From contig PCBG01000012.1 of the NCBI GenBank assembly GCA_002731315.1, forward strand, positions 1-58,505: a stretch of DNA of 58,505 nucleotides, in the 5' to 3' direction. Shown piece by piece: positions 9,410 to 19,649 of this stretch. The notes beneath the pieces are model-generated. The model was not told the origin of the DNA. It was given only the letters and a program-made list of their open reading frames with translations, and ran no database searches. This DNA comes from Rhodospirillaceae bacterium. GTDB taxonomy: Bacteria; Pseudomonadota; Alphaproteobacteria; Puniceispirillales; Puniceispirillaceae. Every line of letters starts with the position of its first letter. Position 1 is the first letter of the stretch. The translations under genes and the position numbers were made by a program.

Positions 9410-10804
9410 ATGTCGACAGATTACATTGTGGCTGATCTTGAGCTCGCCGACTGGGGGCGCAAAGAACTGTCTATTGCTGAAACCGAAATGCCAGGCCTAA
9501 TGGCGCTGCGTGATGAATTTGGCGCAACAAAGCCGTTGAAAGGAGCGAGAGTCGCCGGGTGTCTGCATATGACCGTGCAGACGGCTGTCTTAATCGAAAC
9601 TCTCGTCGGTCTTGGCGCCGATGTGCGCTGGTCCTCCTGTAACATCTATTCGACACAGGATCAGGCCGCTGCTGCGATTGCCGCCGCAGGCGTGCCGGTA
9701 TTCGCCAAAAAAGGCGAGACTCTCGCTGAATATTGGGAGTATGTCGACCGCACCTTTACCTGGGGCGATGGCGGCACAGCCAATATGATCCTTGATGATG
9801 GCGGCGATGCCACAATGTATATCCTGCTTGGTGCACGCGCCGAGGCTGGTGAGGATGTGCTGGCCAACCCAACGAGTGAGGAAGAAGAATTTCTGAAGGC
9901 CCAGCTGCAAAAGCGGCTGGCGGAAAGCCCCGGCTGGTTCACCCGCCAGCGTGACGCCATCAAAGGCGTATCTGAAGAAACCACGACAGGTGTGCTGCGT
10001 TTATATCAGCTTGCTGAGGCAGGTGGTCTCCCATTTCCGGCGATCAACGTAAACGATTCGGTAACAAAGTCGAAATTCGACAACCTATACGGGTGTCGCG
10101 AATCGCTTGTGGATGGCATCCGCCGTGCTACTGATGTGATGCTGGCCGGCAAGGTTGCCGTGGTCGCCGGTTACGGCGATGTCGGCAAGGGATCAGCGGC
10201 CTCGTTGCGTCAGGGCGGTGCCCGCGTGATGGTGACAGAGGTCGATCCGATCTGCGCATTGCAGGCGGCCATGGAGGGCTATGAAGTCGTTACCATGGAA
10301 CAGGCTGCAACAAAGGCAGACATTTTTGTCACTGCAACCGGCAACCGTGATGTCATAACAATGGATCATATGCGCGAGATGAAAGACCGTGCCATCGTCT
10401 GCAATATTGGGCATTTCGACAATGAAATTCAGGTGTCGTCATTGCAGAACATGAACTGGTCCGAGATCAAGCCGCAGGTTGACGAGGTGGAATTCCCCGA
10501 TGGCAAGCGGATTATCATGCTGGCAAAGGGCCGTCTGGTGAATCTTGGCTGTGCGACTGGGCATCCTTCTTTTGTGATGTCCGCTTCCTTTGCCAACCAG
10601 GTATTGGCTCAAATGGAATTGTGGAACGAAGGCGACAAATACGAGCGTAAGGTCTACACATTGCCGCGCCACCTTGATGAAAAAGTTGCCGCGCTTCACC
10701 TTACAAAGGTTGGAGCAACCCTGTCGCAGCTGAGCGCAGAGCAAGCCTCTTATATCGGCGTGGAGGAGCAGGGACCATTCAAGAGTGAGCAGTATCGTTA
10801 CTAG
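9410..10804 (+). CDS. ahcY: adenosylhomocysteinase
   Basis: Cytosolic NAD-dependent enzyme that splits S-adenosylhomocysteine into adenosine and homocysteine, keeping methyl transfer running. Length (464 aa) is normal. The substrate region includes [16 protein letters not shown] and [13 protein letters not shown], the latter with the key Lys and Asp. The Rossmann motif [10 protein letters not shown] lies near residue 253, and the C-terminus ends in KSEQYRY, resembling the family's Lys-Tyr tail. AGGA lies six nt before ATG. tsaE begins inside its last codons, so the two are probably co-transcribed. Confidence 0.98.
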   Translation: MSTDYIVADLELADWGRKELSIAETEMPGLMALRDEFGATKPLKGARVAGCLHMTVQTAVLIETLVGLGADVRWSSCNIYSTQDQAAAAIAAAGVPVFAKKGETLAEYWEYVDRTFTWGDGGTANMILDDGGDATMYILLGARAEAGEDVLANPTSEEEEFLKAQLQKRLAESPGWFTRQRDAIKGVSEETTTGVLRLYQLAEAGGLPFPAINVNDSVTKSKFDNLYGCRESLVDGIRRATDVMLAGKVAVVAGYGDVGKGSAASLRQGGARVMVTEVDPICALQAAMEGYEVVTMEQAATKADIFVTATGNRDVITMDHMREMKDRAIVCNIGHFDNEIQVSSLQNMNWSEIKPQVDEVEFPDGKRIIMLAKGRLVNLGCATGHPSFVMSASFANQVLAQMELWNEGDKYERKVYTLPRHLDEKVAALHLTKVGATLSQLSAEQASYIGVEEQGPFKSEQYRY

Positions 10805-11294
10805 TCGCGTGCGCGATCTGGCGATTTATCTTCAGGACCCGGCCGCAACAGCGCGGCTGGGTCTTTTGGTTTCTGCCCACCTGCGTGCAGGTGATGTGGT
10901 GGCACTCGAAGGGACGCTGGGCGCCGGAAAATCGGTACTGGCACGTGCCGTGATCAGCACCTTATGCCCGATGGAAGATAATATACCCAGCCCAACCTTT
11001 ACCCTTGTCCAGACCTATGAGCCGGAAAAATTTCCGGTGATTATGCATTTTGACCTATATCGGCTCGAAACACCGGAAGAGGCGCTGGAACTTGGTATTG
11101 AAGATGCCTTTATTGATGCGGTATCGCTTGTCGAATGGCCCCAGCGACTTGGTGGTTATTTGCCGCGAACGGCATTGACCATTGACCTATCAGAAGGTGA
11201 CAGTGACACCAGCCGCCGCGCTAAGCTATATGGTGGAGTGCGCTGGCAGCCGATACTAGAAGCGCTGGCGGAGCAATTCCGGCGAGGGGTTTGA
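10785..11294 (+). CDS. tsaE: tRNA threonylcarbamoyladenosine biosynthesis ATPase TsaE
   Basis: P-loop ATPase that works with TsaB and TsaD to make t6A37 in ANN-decoding tRNAs, 169 aa. It shows the Walker [14 protein letters not shown] near residue 46, [11 protein letters not shown] (the switch-like region) and [20 protein letters not shown]. The GTG start lies 20 nt inside ahcY. In related genomes tsaE is followed by amgK- and murU-like genes before addB; here the next gene, after 108 nt, is the addB-addA fusion. Confidence 0.93.
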   Translation: MSSIVTSRVRDLAIYLQDPAATARLGLLVSAHLRAGDVVALEGTLGAGKSVLARAVISTLCPMEDNIPSPTFTLVQTYEPEKFPVIMHFDLYRLETPEEALELGIEDAFIDAVSLVEWPQRLGGYLPRTALTIDLSEGDSDTSRRAKLYGGVRWQPILEALAEQFRRGV

Positions 11295-11402
11295 AACCTG
11301 CCCGCATGATCATTGGACAATATGTTCTGTTTCTAACCGGCCTCATAGAAATTTGTTGTAACTGGTCTTATCGTAACAGGCGTCTGCTTCTATAGTGGCT
11401 GT

Positions 11403-14400
11403 ATGACATCCCCACCCCGAAATGCTGTCTACAATATCCCTGCGGGCATACCCTTTGCCACAACGTTGGCCGGCGGCATCTGTCAGCTTGCCGGGGATGC
11501 GGAAACGCTTGCGCGCGCCACCATCATGGTGCCGTCACGCCGGGCGGCACAGGCGTTGCGCGCTGCCTTTCTGGAAATTCAAAAGGGCAAGGCCACATTG
11601 CTGCCGCGCATCGAGCCGCTTGGCGATGTCGCCGAGGACAGCCCCGAATTGCTGGTCATCCCTGAAATTGACAGCCTGTGCCCGCCGGCGATCAATCCAC
11701 TGCGGCGGCAGCTGACACTGGCGCGTCTGCTGCGCGGCTTTGCGCTTGGTGGCGTGGCGCCAACACCGCCGCAAACGGTGATGCTGGCGGAATCCCTTGG
11801 CCGGTTGCTGGATGCACTTTGCAACGCTGATGCCGCGCCAGCACAGCTGCGCGATCTTCTTCCCGACAGGTTTTCGGCCCATTGGCAGGATATTCTGGCA
11901 TTGCTGACCATTCTGATCGACAGGTGGCCGCAGTTTCTCGAGGATAGCGGCGAAATTGATGCCGCCGACAGGCGCAACCGGCTGCTGCGCCTGCGCAGCG
12001 CGGTATGGTGCGATGCACCGCCGCAGGGTCTGATTGTCATTGCCGGTTCCACCGGTACCTTTGCTGCCACGCGTGAACTGATTGGCTGTGTTGTGGCCCT
12101 GCCAAACGGGTATGTCGTGCTGCCGGGCCTCGATGCGGCGGCGGCGGATAACTGGCAGGATATCCGTGAGGATGCCGGCCACCCGCAGCATCAGCTGTCG
12201 GTGTTGCTGGACAGTCTGGCGCTGGCCCCGGGTGATGTACAACCATGGCCCCATGGTGCTGACATACCGCAAGCGACCTTGTTGCGTCAGGCGCTGATGC
12301 GTGAGGTATTCAAGCCTGCTGCCCTGACCGCGGACTGGCGCCAGCTTGGCAGCACACATCCTGAACTGGGGCGGGATGCGCTGGCGGGCTTGAGTGTGAT
12401 TGCCGCGCCAAACCGCGCGGTCGAGGCGAATATCATTGCGCTTGCCATGCGCGAGGTTCTGGAAACGCCGGAAAAGACCGCGGCGCTTGTAACCCCGGAC
12501 CGACAGCTTGCCGAAGCGGTGATTACAGCCCTGCAACGCTGGCAAATAAACGCCGATGATTCCGCTGGCCGGCCGCTGTCTGAATGCAGTGCGGGCGGCT
12601 TTCTGATGCTGCTTGTCACCATGATTGCCGAAGATTTCGCCCCTCTGCCAGCCTTGGCGTTCCTGAAACATCCCATGGTGGCAGGGGGGCTGCCGCCTGC
12701 CATGTTCCGCAGGCGCGTGCGCGACCTCGAATGCTGTGTCTGGCGTGGGTACCGCCCACCCCCGGGCCTTGACGGGGTACTGTCCCGCCTGCCGCCAGAC
12801 AGCGACCTGCATGATTTTGTGAACCGGCATATTGCCGCCCCGCTGGCCGAGCTTTGCGCGGTCTGGAACGGCACGCTGCCGACCCTTGCCGATCTGTCAT
12901 CCTGGCTTGGTCGCGCGGCCGAACGCATGGCGTCCCGCCGGCTGCAGGATGATGGCAGCATTGACGAGGCGGACGGGGCAACCGCCATCTGGGATGGCGA
13001 TGATGGCCGGGCTGCGGCTGATTTGCTGCGGGCACTGGTTGTCGAGGGGGATGTGTTCGAAGCGGATAACAGGTCCTTTCCGCAGATTCTGAAAAGCCTG
13101 ATGGAGAGCAAGACCGTCAGGGGCAGCTGGCAGGCGCATCCGCGTCTTGCAATTCTTGGCCCGGTTGAAGCCCGCATGCAGAGTGCTGACCGGCTGATCA
13201 TTGCCGGGTTCAATGAAGGCAACTGGCCGCCACGCCCGGAAATTGATCCCTGGATGAATGGCGAAATGCGTCAGACAGCTGGCTTGCAGCCGCATAACTG
13301 GCGCACCGGACTCAGCGCACATGATGTCTGGATGGCGGTCTGCGCGCCAGAGGTGATAGTAACGCGCGCGATGCGTGACGGGGATTCGGTCACCACGCCA
13401 AGCCGCTGGTTACAGCGGCTGGAGGCGGTGCTTGCGGCCCTGCAGATCACTGATGCGCTCAATCGTGGCGCGCTGATGACATCACGGCTGGCCGCGCTGT
13501 CCCCGTTGCCGCCGCTGACACCTGTCCGCCGTCCTGCCCCCTGTCCGCCAGTGGCGGCACGCCCCCGCCGTTTTTCAGCAACTGAAATTGATGACTGGAT
13601 TAGCGATCCTTACAGTATCTATGCCAAGCGTATTCTGAGTTTGCGGCCGCTGGACGATATTGACCGCGTACCTGATGCCGCGCTGCGTGGCAATATTGTG
13701 CATGATGCGCTGGCGGCTTTTGTCAAAGAATATCCCGAAGGCCCGCTGCCCGATGATGCGCTGTCACAGCTACGCCAATTTGCCAGAACATTTTTTGAAC
13801 CCTTCTGGCAGATCCCCAGTGTGCGCGTTTTCTGGTGGCCGGCATTTGAGCTGCTGTCATCCTGGTTTGTTGAAACCGAGCGGCGACGGCGCGCTGACCT
13901 TGCCCGTGCCCATGTGGAAATTGACGGCAAGCTGGCGATTGACGCGCCGGCAGGACGGGCAGAAATCAAGGCGCGGGCGGACCGGATTGACCAGTTGGCT
14001 GATGGCGGGCTGGCCATTCTGGATTACAAAACCGGCAGCGTGCCAAAACCGGCCGACGTTGAGGCGGGCCGCCGCACCCAGCTTTTGACCGAGGCTGTGA
14101 TTGCGGCTTATGGCGGGTTCGATGCGATTGCCGGTGACGATATTGCGGCGATGCAATATTGGAAACTGGCAGGCCGGCGCGGCGAGGCAGGGCTGATTGT
14201 CGATGTGATGCCGGATGGGTGGAATGTTGCGGCCGCGCACGACAATCTGGCGGCGCTGGTTGCCAGCTTTGATCACCCCGATATGGCTTATGCCAGCCTT
14301 CCGGACCCGTCAACGCGGCTGCCCTTTGCGCGCTATGATCACCTTGCCCGGGTTGAAGAATGGCTGCCGGTGGAGTCCGCCAGCGACGAGGTGACACGTA

Positions 14401-17400
14401 TAGAATGGCCGGTGCCTGCCGCTGGTCGTCTGGCAGACAGCAAGGTCGATGATATCGACCCGCAGATTGCCGGGCAGGCGTCAGGCCAGCAGGCAGCCGC
14501 CTCGGATCCCAGTGTGTCGGTGTTTGTTTCGGCCAATGCCGGCACTGGCAAGACCAAGCTGCTCACAGACCGGGTCTTGCGGCTGATGCTGGATGGCGCA
14601 CCGCCCGAGAGCATTTTGTGTGTGACCTATACGCGTGCTGCTGCCGCGGAAATGCGCAACCGGATTTCGGTGCGGCTTGCCTCATGGACGGTGATGACAA
14701 GCGAGGATCTGCGCAGCGACCTCGCGCGGATGGGGATCGCGGTACCTTCGCAACTGGTGTTGCAACGCGCGCGCAGCCTCTTTGCCGAAATTCTGGACAG
14801 TGACGACGGCCCCCGCATGGAAACCGTCCATTCATTTTGCCAGTCCGTTCTGCGCCGCTTTCCGATTGAGGCCGGGATCGTGCCAAATGCCGAATTGGCG
14901 GACGAGCTGGAACAGGCGCGGTTGAAGGCACAGGTGCGCGAAACGCTGATGCAAAGTCCGTTGCCAGAGATGGCGCGCGCCATTGCCACCCTTGCCGAGC
15001 AGACGGGCGAGAGCACCGCCGAGGAACTGCTTGCCAACCTGATGCGTGCGGAAAGGCGGATTGGCGCGCCGGATATCCTGCAGGCACTGGATACCCATTT
15101 TTCCGAGAGTTGCGGCATTGCAGCGGACAGTGATGCGAATAGGCTGCTGGACCGGGCGGTCGCGGCATTGGATATGAAACAGCTGCGCCAGGCGGCAATG
15201 GCGCTTGCTGCAAGCGATGTCAAAACGCATGTGAATCGCGCCACGCTGATCACCACATGGCTTGGCGAGGATGATCTCGGCAGACGGTTCCATATCGATC
15301 TGCTAGTTACGGCCTTGTTCACAGACGGCAGGCCACTTGCCGAACGAAGCCTGTCAAACAAGGATATCCGTGCCGCCTTCCCTGGCATTCTGGCGGTGCT
15401 GCAGGGCGCGCAGGATGCGCTCGCCAGCTTTGTTACGACGCAGATCAATCTGCGCTGCCGCGATTTGACGACCGCGCTCTACACCTATGGGCATGCCTTT
15501 CACCAGACCTATACCGCCTTGAAAGCCCGTCTGGGCGTGCTGGATTATGACGATTTGATTGCCCTGACCAACCGCATGCTGTCGCGCAGCGACGCTGCCG
15601 ACTGGGTCGCATGGAAGCTCGATAGTGCAATCCGCCATATGCTGGTTGACGAGGCGCAGGACACAAGCCCGGCGCAATGGCAATTGCTGCGCCGCCTGAG
15701 TGATGCCTTTTTTGACAGTCCGGTAGACGATCCCGAAACGCGCCGTACCCTGTTTGTTGTCGGTGACTTCAAACAATCCATCTATTCCTTCCAGGGGGCC
15801 GATCCTGTGGTCATGGGGGCGGTTCGACTGGACTTGCGGGAGCGGGCAAAGGCGTTGCGGCATCCCTTGCGTGATGTTGCGCTTGATGTCTCGTTCCGTA
15901 CCGCGCAACCGGTCCTTGATCTGGTGAATCGGGTCATGCAGGGGTTGGAGGGCATCACCGATCCGCCCCGCTTGCCTGACTTTCTGCCGCACAGGTCTGC
16001 ACGGCCGAAGGCGGGTGGTTTTGTCGAGATCTGGCCGGTAACGCGGGTGGCGGCGGACACCGCGCCCTTGCCGGGATTTGCCCCGCCGCCGGTCATTGTA
16101 CCGCAGGATGCGGCGGCGCAGGCGGCGCATGAGGTGGCTGCGCGCATCGTGGGCTGGATGGGGACGCGGCGCCTGTCTTCTGGCCAGATGATGCAGCCTG
16201 GCGATGTGATGATCCTGCTGCGCAAAAGGGATCGCTATTACCAGCTGCTCCTTGCGGCGCTGCAACGCGCCGGTCTACCGGTGGCCGGCGCCGACCGGAT
16301 GACCCTGTGTGACCAGATAGAGATCATGGATTTGCTGGCACTAGGGGATGTCGCATTGTTGCCGGATGACGACCTGCAGCTTGCAACAGTGTTGAAATCA
16401 CCGCTGTTCGGCATGGATGAGGATACCCTCTTTGATCTGGCCAGCCAGCGCGACAAGGCCACGTTGTTTGCGCGGCTTATGGCGCATGCCGGGGGAGAGT
16501 CACAGCTGGGCCGCATGGCCACGCGCCTGAAGCGCTTTTGCGACATGGTGGACAGGGTTTCGGTCTTTTCCTTTTTCAGTACTGTTCTGGGTGAATGCCG
16601 GCAGGATTTCCGTGCCCGGCTGGGTGGCGCGGTGGATGAATCGCTGGATCATCTGCTGACGCGCGCGCAGGAATTCGGTAATGGCGGCGGCGCGTCACTC
16701 ACCGAATTTCTGGCGCTTGTGCGGGGCAGTGGTGGCGATGTGCGGCGCGATATGGATACCGCCGTCACCAATGAAATCAGGGTTATGACGATCCATGGCG
16801 CCAAGGGGCTCGAGGCACCGGTGGTTGTCTTGCCTGACATGCTGCGCGCCAGCAACAGCCGTGACCGCCTGATTGCCGATCAGGAAAGTGGTTTTGTCTA
16901 TTGGGCGCCTTCAGCCGGCGGCAGGCCATCCTTTGTCAGTAATGCAAAGAATGATGCTGACAGCGCCGCACGCAAAGAGGAAAACAGGCTGCTCTATGTG
17001 GCGCTGACGCGCGCACGCGACGGGCTTGCCATTGGCGGCTGGGAGGCACCATATCGCCGCTTCATGAAAGAAAGCGCCTATCAGTCCATTGCCGCCGCTG
17101 CTGCGGAAATGGACGGTTTCACCCCTGATACAGACGGTATTCTGCAATATGTTAGCGAGGTCGAAACGGTAAGTGAGGTCATCGCTGAAAACATCCCGCC
17201 AGCCCCGCCTGTGGAATCTGCGGCCCCCGTCTGGCTGGTACAGGCTGCGCCTGCCGAGCCACATCCACCGCGTCCGTTGCGCCCATCCATGCCCGATGCC
17301 AGCACGATGGCGGCGACGGCCCCCGGCACCGCCCTTTTGGCCGCGTCACAGGCTTTGACGCGGGGACGACTGGCGCACCGGCTGTTTGAGGTCTTGCCTG

Positions 17401-17852
17401 CCCTGCCATCGAACAGGCAGCAGGATGCTGCGCAGAGGATAATTGCCGGTGAAGCAGATCTGCCCGCAGATACGGGACAGCAGATTGTCAGCGATGTGAT
17501 GCGGGTCATGGCGATGCCTGAACTGGCGGCTCTGTTTGGCCATGACGCGCTGGCCGAGGTGTCTGTCAGCGGGGTGGTTGCCGGCAATGGTGTAGCCGGC
17601 CAGATTGACCGGCTGCATGTTGGTCCGGACCGTGTTCTGATTGCCGACTTCAAGACCGGCCCTATGCCCCCCGCTGCGCCGCAAGCTTATATCCGTCAGT
17701 TGGCCCTTTATGGGGCGCTGCTCGAACAGATTTATCCGGACCATCAGATTATCACCTGGCTTGTCTGGACCGAGGCAACTGCTGTTCAGGAAATTACAGA
17801 AACTGCCCGCGCCTATACGTTGACGGCTCTTGTTTCTACGACGGGCGCTTGA
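11403..17852 (+). CDS. addBA: AddB-AddA fusion: double-strand break repair helicase-nuclease
   Basis: One open frame of 2149 codons joins the two subunits of the alphaproteobacterial AddAB recombination enzyme, which resects broken DNA ends for RecA. Residues 1 to about 990 are AddB: a helicase-like region beginning IPAGIPFATTLAGG and VPSRRAAQALR, and a C-terminal nuclease with GNIVHDAL near 761, ADRID near 858 and ILDYKTG near 872. After a linker (about 990-1025) AddA follows: Walker A ANAGTGKT near 1043, TYTRAAAAEM, VDEAQDTSPAQW near 1413, GDFKQSIYSFQGADP, MTIHGAKGLE near 1792, ALTRARDG, and a second nuclease with GRLAHRLFE, GQIDRL near 2065 and IADFKTG near 2078. Both nucleases and the motor look intact. 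No ATG lies in the linker, so two separate products would need a GTG start. Normally these are two adjacent genes. Confidence 0.95.
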   Translation: MTSPPRNAVYNIPAGIPFATTLAGGICQLAGDAETLARATIMVPSRRAAQALRAAFLEIQKGKATLLPRIEPLGDVAEDSPELLVIPEIDSLCPPAINPLRRQLTLARLLRGFALGGVAPTPPQTVMLAESLGRLLDALCNADAAPAQLRDLLPDRFSAHWQDILALLTILIDRWPQFLEDSGEIDAADRRNRLLRLRSAVWCDAPPQGLIVIAGSTGTFAATRELIGCVVALPNGYVVLPGLDAAAADNWQDIREDAGHPQHQLSVLLDSLALAPGDVQPWPHGADIPQATLLRQALMREVFKPAALTADWRQLGSTHPELGRDALAGLSVIAAPNRAVEANIIALAMREVLETPEKTAALVTPDRQLAEAVITALQRWQINADDSAGRPLSECSAGGFLMLLVTMIAEDFAPLPALAFLKHPMVAGGLPPAMFRRRVRDLECCVWRGYRPPPGLDGVLSRLPPDSDLHDFVNRHIAAPLAELCAVWNGTLPTLADLSSWLGRAAERMASRRLQDDGSIDEADGATAIWDGDDGRAAADLLRALVVEGDVFEADNRSFPQILKSLMESKTVRGSWQAHPRLAILGPVEARMQSADRLIIAGFNEGNWPPRPEIDPWMNGEMRQTAGLQPHNWRTGLSAHDVWMAVCAPEVIVTRAMRDGDSVTTPSRWLQRLEAVLAALQITDALNRGALMTSRLAALSPLPPLTPVRRPAPCPPVAARPRRFSATEIDDWISDPYSIYAKRILSLRPLDDIDRVPDAALRGNIVHDALAAFVKEYPEGPLPDDALSQLRQFARTFFEPFWQIPSVRVFWWPAFELLSSWFVETERRRRADLARAHVEIDGKLAIDAPAGRAEIKARADRIDQLADGGLAILDYKTGSVPKPADVEAGRRTQLLTEAVIAAYGGFDAIAGDDIAAMQYWKLAGRRGEAGLIVDVMPDGWNVAAAHDNLAALVASFDHPDMAYASLPDPSTRLPFARYDHLARVEEWLPVESASDEVTRIEWPVPAAGRLADSKVDDIDPQIAGQASGQQAAASDPSVSVFVSANAGTGKTKLLTDRVLRLMLDGAPPESILCVTYTRAAAAEMRNRISVRLASWTVMTSEDLRSDLARMGIAVPSQLVLQRARSLFAEILDSDDGPRMETVHSFCQSVLRRFPIEAGIVPNAELADELEQARLKAQVRETLMQSPLPEMARAIATLAEQTGESTAEELLANLMRAERRIGAPDILQALDTHFSESCGIAADSDANRLLDRAVAALDMKQLRQAAMALAASDVKTHVNRATLITTWLGEDDLGRRFHIDLLVTALFTDGRPLAERSLSNKDIRAAFPGILAVLQGAQDALASFVTTQINLRCRDLTTALYTYGHAFHQTYTALKARLGVLDYDDLIALTNRMLSRSDAADWVAWKLDSAIRHMLVDEAQDTSPAQWQLLRRLSDAFFDSPVDDPETRRTLFVVGDFKQSIYSFQGADPVVMGAVRLDLRERAKALRHPLRDVALDVSFRTAQPVLDLVNRVMQGLEGITDPPRLPDFLPHRSARPKAGGFVEIWPVTRVAADTAPLPGFAPPPVIVPQDAAAQAAHEVAARIVGWMGTRRLSSGQMMQPGDVMILLRKRDRYYQLLLAALQRAGLPVAGADRMTLCDQIEIMDLLALGDVALLPDDDLQLATVLKSPLFGMDEDTLFDLASQRDKATLFARLMAHAGGESQLGRMATRLKRFCDMVDRVSVFSFFSTVLGECRQDFRARLGGAVDESLDHLLTRAQEFGNGGGASLTEFLALVRGSGGDVRRDMDTAVTNEIRVMTIHGAKGLEAPVVVLPDMLRASNSRDRLIADQESGFVYWAPSAGGRPSFVSNAKNDADSAARKEENRLLYVALTRARDGLAIGGWEAPYRRFMKESAYQSIAAAAAEMDGFTPDTDGILQYVSEVETVSEVIAENIPPAPPVESAAPVWLVQAAPAEPHPPRPLRPSMPDASTMAATAPGTALLAASQALTRGRLAHRLFEVLPALPSNRQQDAAQRIIAGEADLPADTGQQIVSDVMRVMAMPELAALFGHDALAEVSVSGVVAGNGVAGQIDRLHVGPDRVLIADFKTGPMPPAAPQAYIRQLALYGALLEQIYPDHQIITWLVWTEATAVQEITETARAYTLTALVSTTGA

Positions 17853-17877
17853 CGCCTACCAGGCTTGTGCTTATTTT
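17849..17877 (+). promoter_or_regulatory. candidate sigma-70 promoter for trxA
   Basis: TTGACG (17849-17854) and TATTTT (17872-17877) are separated by 17 nt, overlapping the end of addBA and lying about 60 nt before the trxA start. This would give thioredoxin its own transcript. It is a consensus match only. Confidence 0.4.
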
Positions 17878-17935
17878 TATGCAGCCGCTTCAGGTATCAT
17901 TTCCTAGCAAATTCAAAAAAACGGGGACCAAAAAA

Positions 17936-18259
17936 ATGGCGACGACAAAAACGACAGATAGCGATTTTTCCTCTGATGTGCTGCAGGCTGACAAGCCTGT
18001 ACTGGTGGATTTCTGGGCAGAATGGTGCGGCCCGTGCAAGGCTATCGGGCCGGCGTTGGAGGAAATCAGTGACAACAAGGGTGACGCAATTTCGGTCATC
18101 AAGCTGAATATCGATGAGAACCCGCTGACTCCGCAGCAATATAATGTACGTGGCATTCCCACCCTGCTTATTTTCAAGGGTGGCGAGGTTGTCGCCGAAA
18201 AGGTGGGCGCTGTGCCAAAATCACAGCTGGAAGCTTGGATTGATTCCACAATCAGCTGA
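17936..18259 (+). CDS. trxA: thioredoxin
   Basis: Cytosolic disulfide reductase, 107 aa, with the active site WCGPC (VDFWAEWCGPCKAIGP) and the cis-proline segment GIPTLLIF. I use ATG 17936, with GGGGA 10 nt upstream, because it gives the standard thioredoxin N-terminus (MATTKTTDSDF). A longer frame from 17849 adds 29 residues of no thioredoxin character. It follows addBA as in other alphaproteobacteria and converges with folC, 40 nt away. Confidence 0.96.
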   Translation: MATTKTTDSDFSSDVLQADKPVLVDFWAEWCGPCKAIGPALEEISDNKGDAISVIKLNIDENPLTPQQYNVRGIPTLLIFKGGEVVAEKVGAVPKSQLEAWIDSTIS

Positions 18260-18299
18260 TCCCTTTAAGGCGCGTCCCGAACGCCTAGGGCGCAGTCAA

Positions 18300-19649
18300 T
18301 CAGTAAGGCAAAGTGCCGTTTTCTGCCAATACATGGCCGGCCAGATATAGTGATCCGCATATCATGACAGGCCGGGTTTTGGCACCTTCCATTGTCGCGA
18401 TAACAGACAACGCCTCGGCCACAGATGTGGCGGGGCGCGCCTTTTCAAAAAAGGGCGCCGCGGCGCTGGTCAGCGCTTCGGCAGACAGACTCGCCGCCTG
18501 GTCTGGAATGGACAAACAGTGCAGCGAGGCTGCGAGCGGCGTGATTTTTTCAAGAAATTCTTCGGCCGGGCGCGTTTTCAGCGCACCGGTGATGAAATGC
18601 CATTTGTCCGCGTCGGACAGGGTGGGTAGGGCAGCAGCCAAGGCGGCCGCGCCATGGGCATTATGGGCCCCATCAACCCAGAGCGCCTGTTTCGGTGTCA
18701 GTCGAGTCAGCGCCCCATCATCAAGGCGTTGCAAGCGTCCAGGCCAGATGGCACCTGCGCAGCCAGTGCCGGCAAGGCCCATATCAAGCAAGGGCAGAGC
18801 ATCATGCAGTGCGGCAGCGGCCAGTGCGGCATTCTGTTGTTGATGCGCGCCTTTCAGTGACGGTGCTGACAATCGAATAGGTTGGCGGATTTGTGCCCTT
18901 TTTTGGGTTAGGACAAGCCCACCGGATCGGTCGTTGTGAAAATCAAATTCACGCCCCATTGCGCGGACCGATGTGCCGATACTGGCGGCATGGTTGTCGA
19001 GGGTGGCGGCAACCACTGCCTGCTGCGCCGCGCTCAGGCATGGTGTGCCGGCCCGCATGATACCCGCTTTCTGGCCTGCAATACCGGCGAGGTCGCTTCC
19101 CAGAAAATGCTCATGATCACGCGCGATAGGCGTGATTACCGTGGCGGCCGGACGGATCAGGACGTTGGTTGAATCAAGCGCTCCGCCAAGCCCTGTTTCC
19201 AGCAGCAGCAGATCCGCCTTGGTCCGCGAAAAGGCAAGGAAGGCAGCAGCTGTCGTTACTTCGAAAAAGGTTACGAGCCGGTTGCCATTGGCGGTCTCGA
19301 CCTCTTCAAGAAGATCCGCCAGTGCGCTGTCGCCAATCAATTGGCCGGCAAGGCGGATCCGTTCGTTGAAGCGGCACAGATGCGGCGAGACATAGACATG
19401 TACCGTCAGGCCGGCGGCCTCTGCCATCGCCCGCATTGTTGCGATAACGGATCCCTTGCCGTTTGTGCCGGCAACATGGATGACGGGCGGCAGGCTGTAG
19501 TGTGGATTACCAAGGCGGTCCAGAAGATCAAAGGTACGTTCCAGCCTCAGATCAATCAGCTTTGGATGCAGGGCGGCTAGCCGGTTAAGCGCCAATGCTG
19601 CGCGTTCAGCATCGTCAAATGTTGTTTCAGGCGATCCGCCAGCGGGCAT
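18300..19649 (-). CDS. folC: bifunctional dihydrofolate/folylpolyglutamate synthase
   Basis: Mur-ligase-fold enzyme that adds glutamate to dihydropteroate and to tetrahydrofolates, 449 aa. It contains the P-loop VAGTNGKGSVIATM near residue 60, ATVITPIARDHEHFLG and the C-terminal domain marker WVDGAHNAHGAAAL. Its ATG overlaps the accD stop by one base (TGATG), so it is translated with accD. It is the last gene of the leftward cluster starting at aroA. This adjacency is conserved in alphaproteobacteria. Confidence 0.95.
   Translation of the reverse strand: MPAGGSPETTFDDAERAALALNRLAALHPKLIDLRLERTFDLLDRLGNPHYSLPPVIHVAGTNGKGSVIATMRAMAEAAGLTVHVYVSPHLCRFNERIRLAGQLIGDSALADLLEEVETANGNRLVTFFEVTTAAAFLAFSRTKADLLLLETGLGGALDSTNVLIRPAATVITPIARDHEHFLGSDLAGIAGQKAGIMRAGTPCLSAAQQAVVAATLDNHAASIGTSVRAMGREFDFHNDRSGGLVLTQKRAQIRQPIRLSAPSLKGAHQQQNAALAAAALHDALPLLDMGLAGTGCAGAIWPGRLQRLDDGALTRLTPKQALWVDGAHNAHGAAALAAALPTLSDADKWHFITGALKTRPAEEFLEKITPLAASLHCLSIPDQAASLSAEALTSAAAPFFEKARPATSVAEALSVIATMEGAKTRPVMICGSLYLAGHVLAENGTLPY

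Noticed and set aside
11535..12830. 431-codon antisense ORF within addBA, and other long antisense ORFs up to 17.7 kb
   Set aside because: They lie opposite well-supported AddB/AddA coding sequence and have no recognisable motif; GC-rich codon usage commonly creates such shadows.
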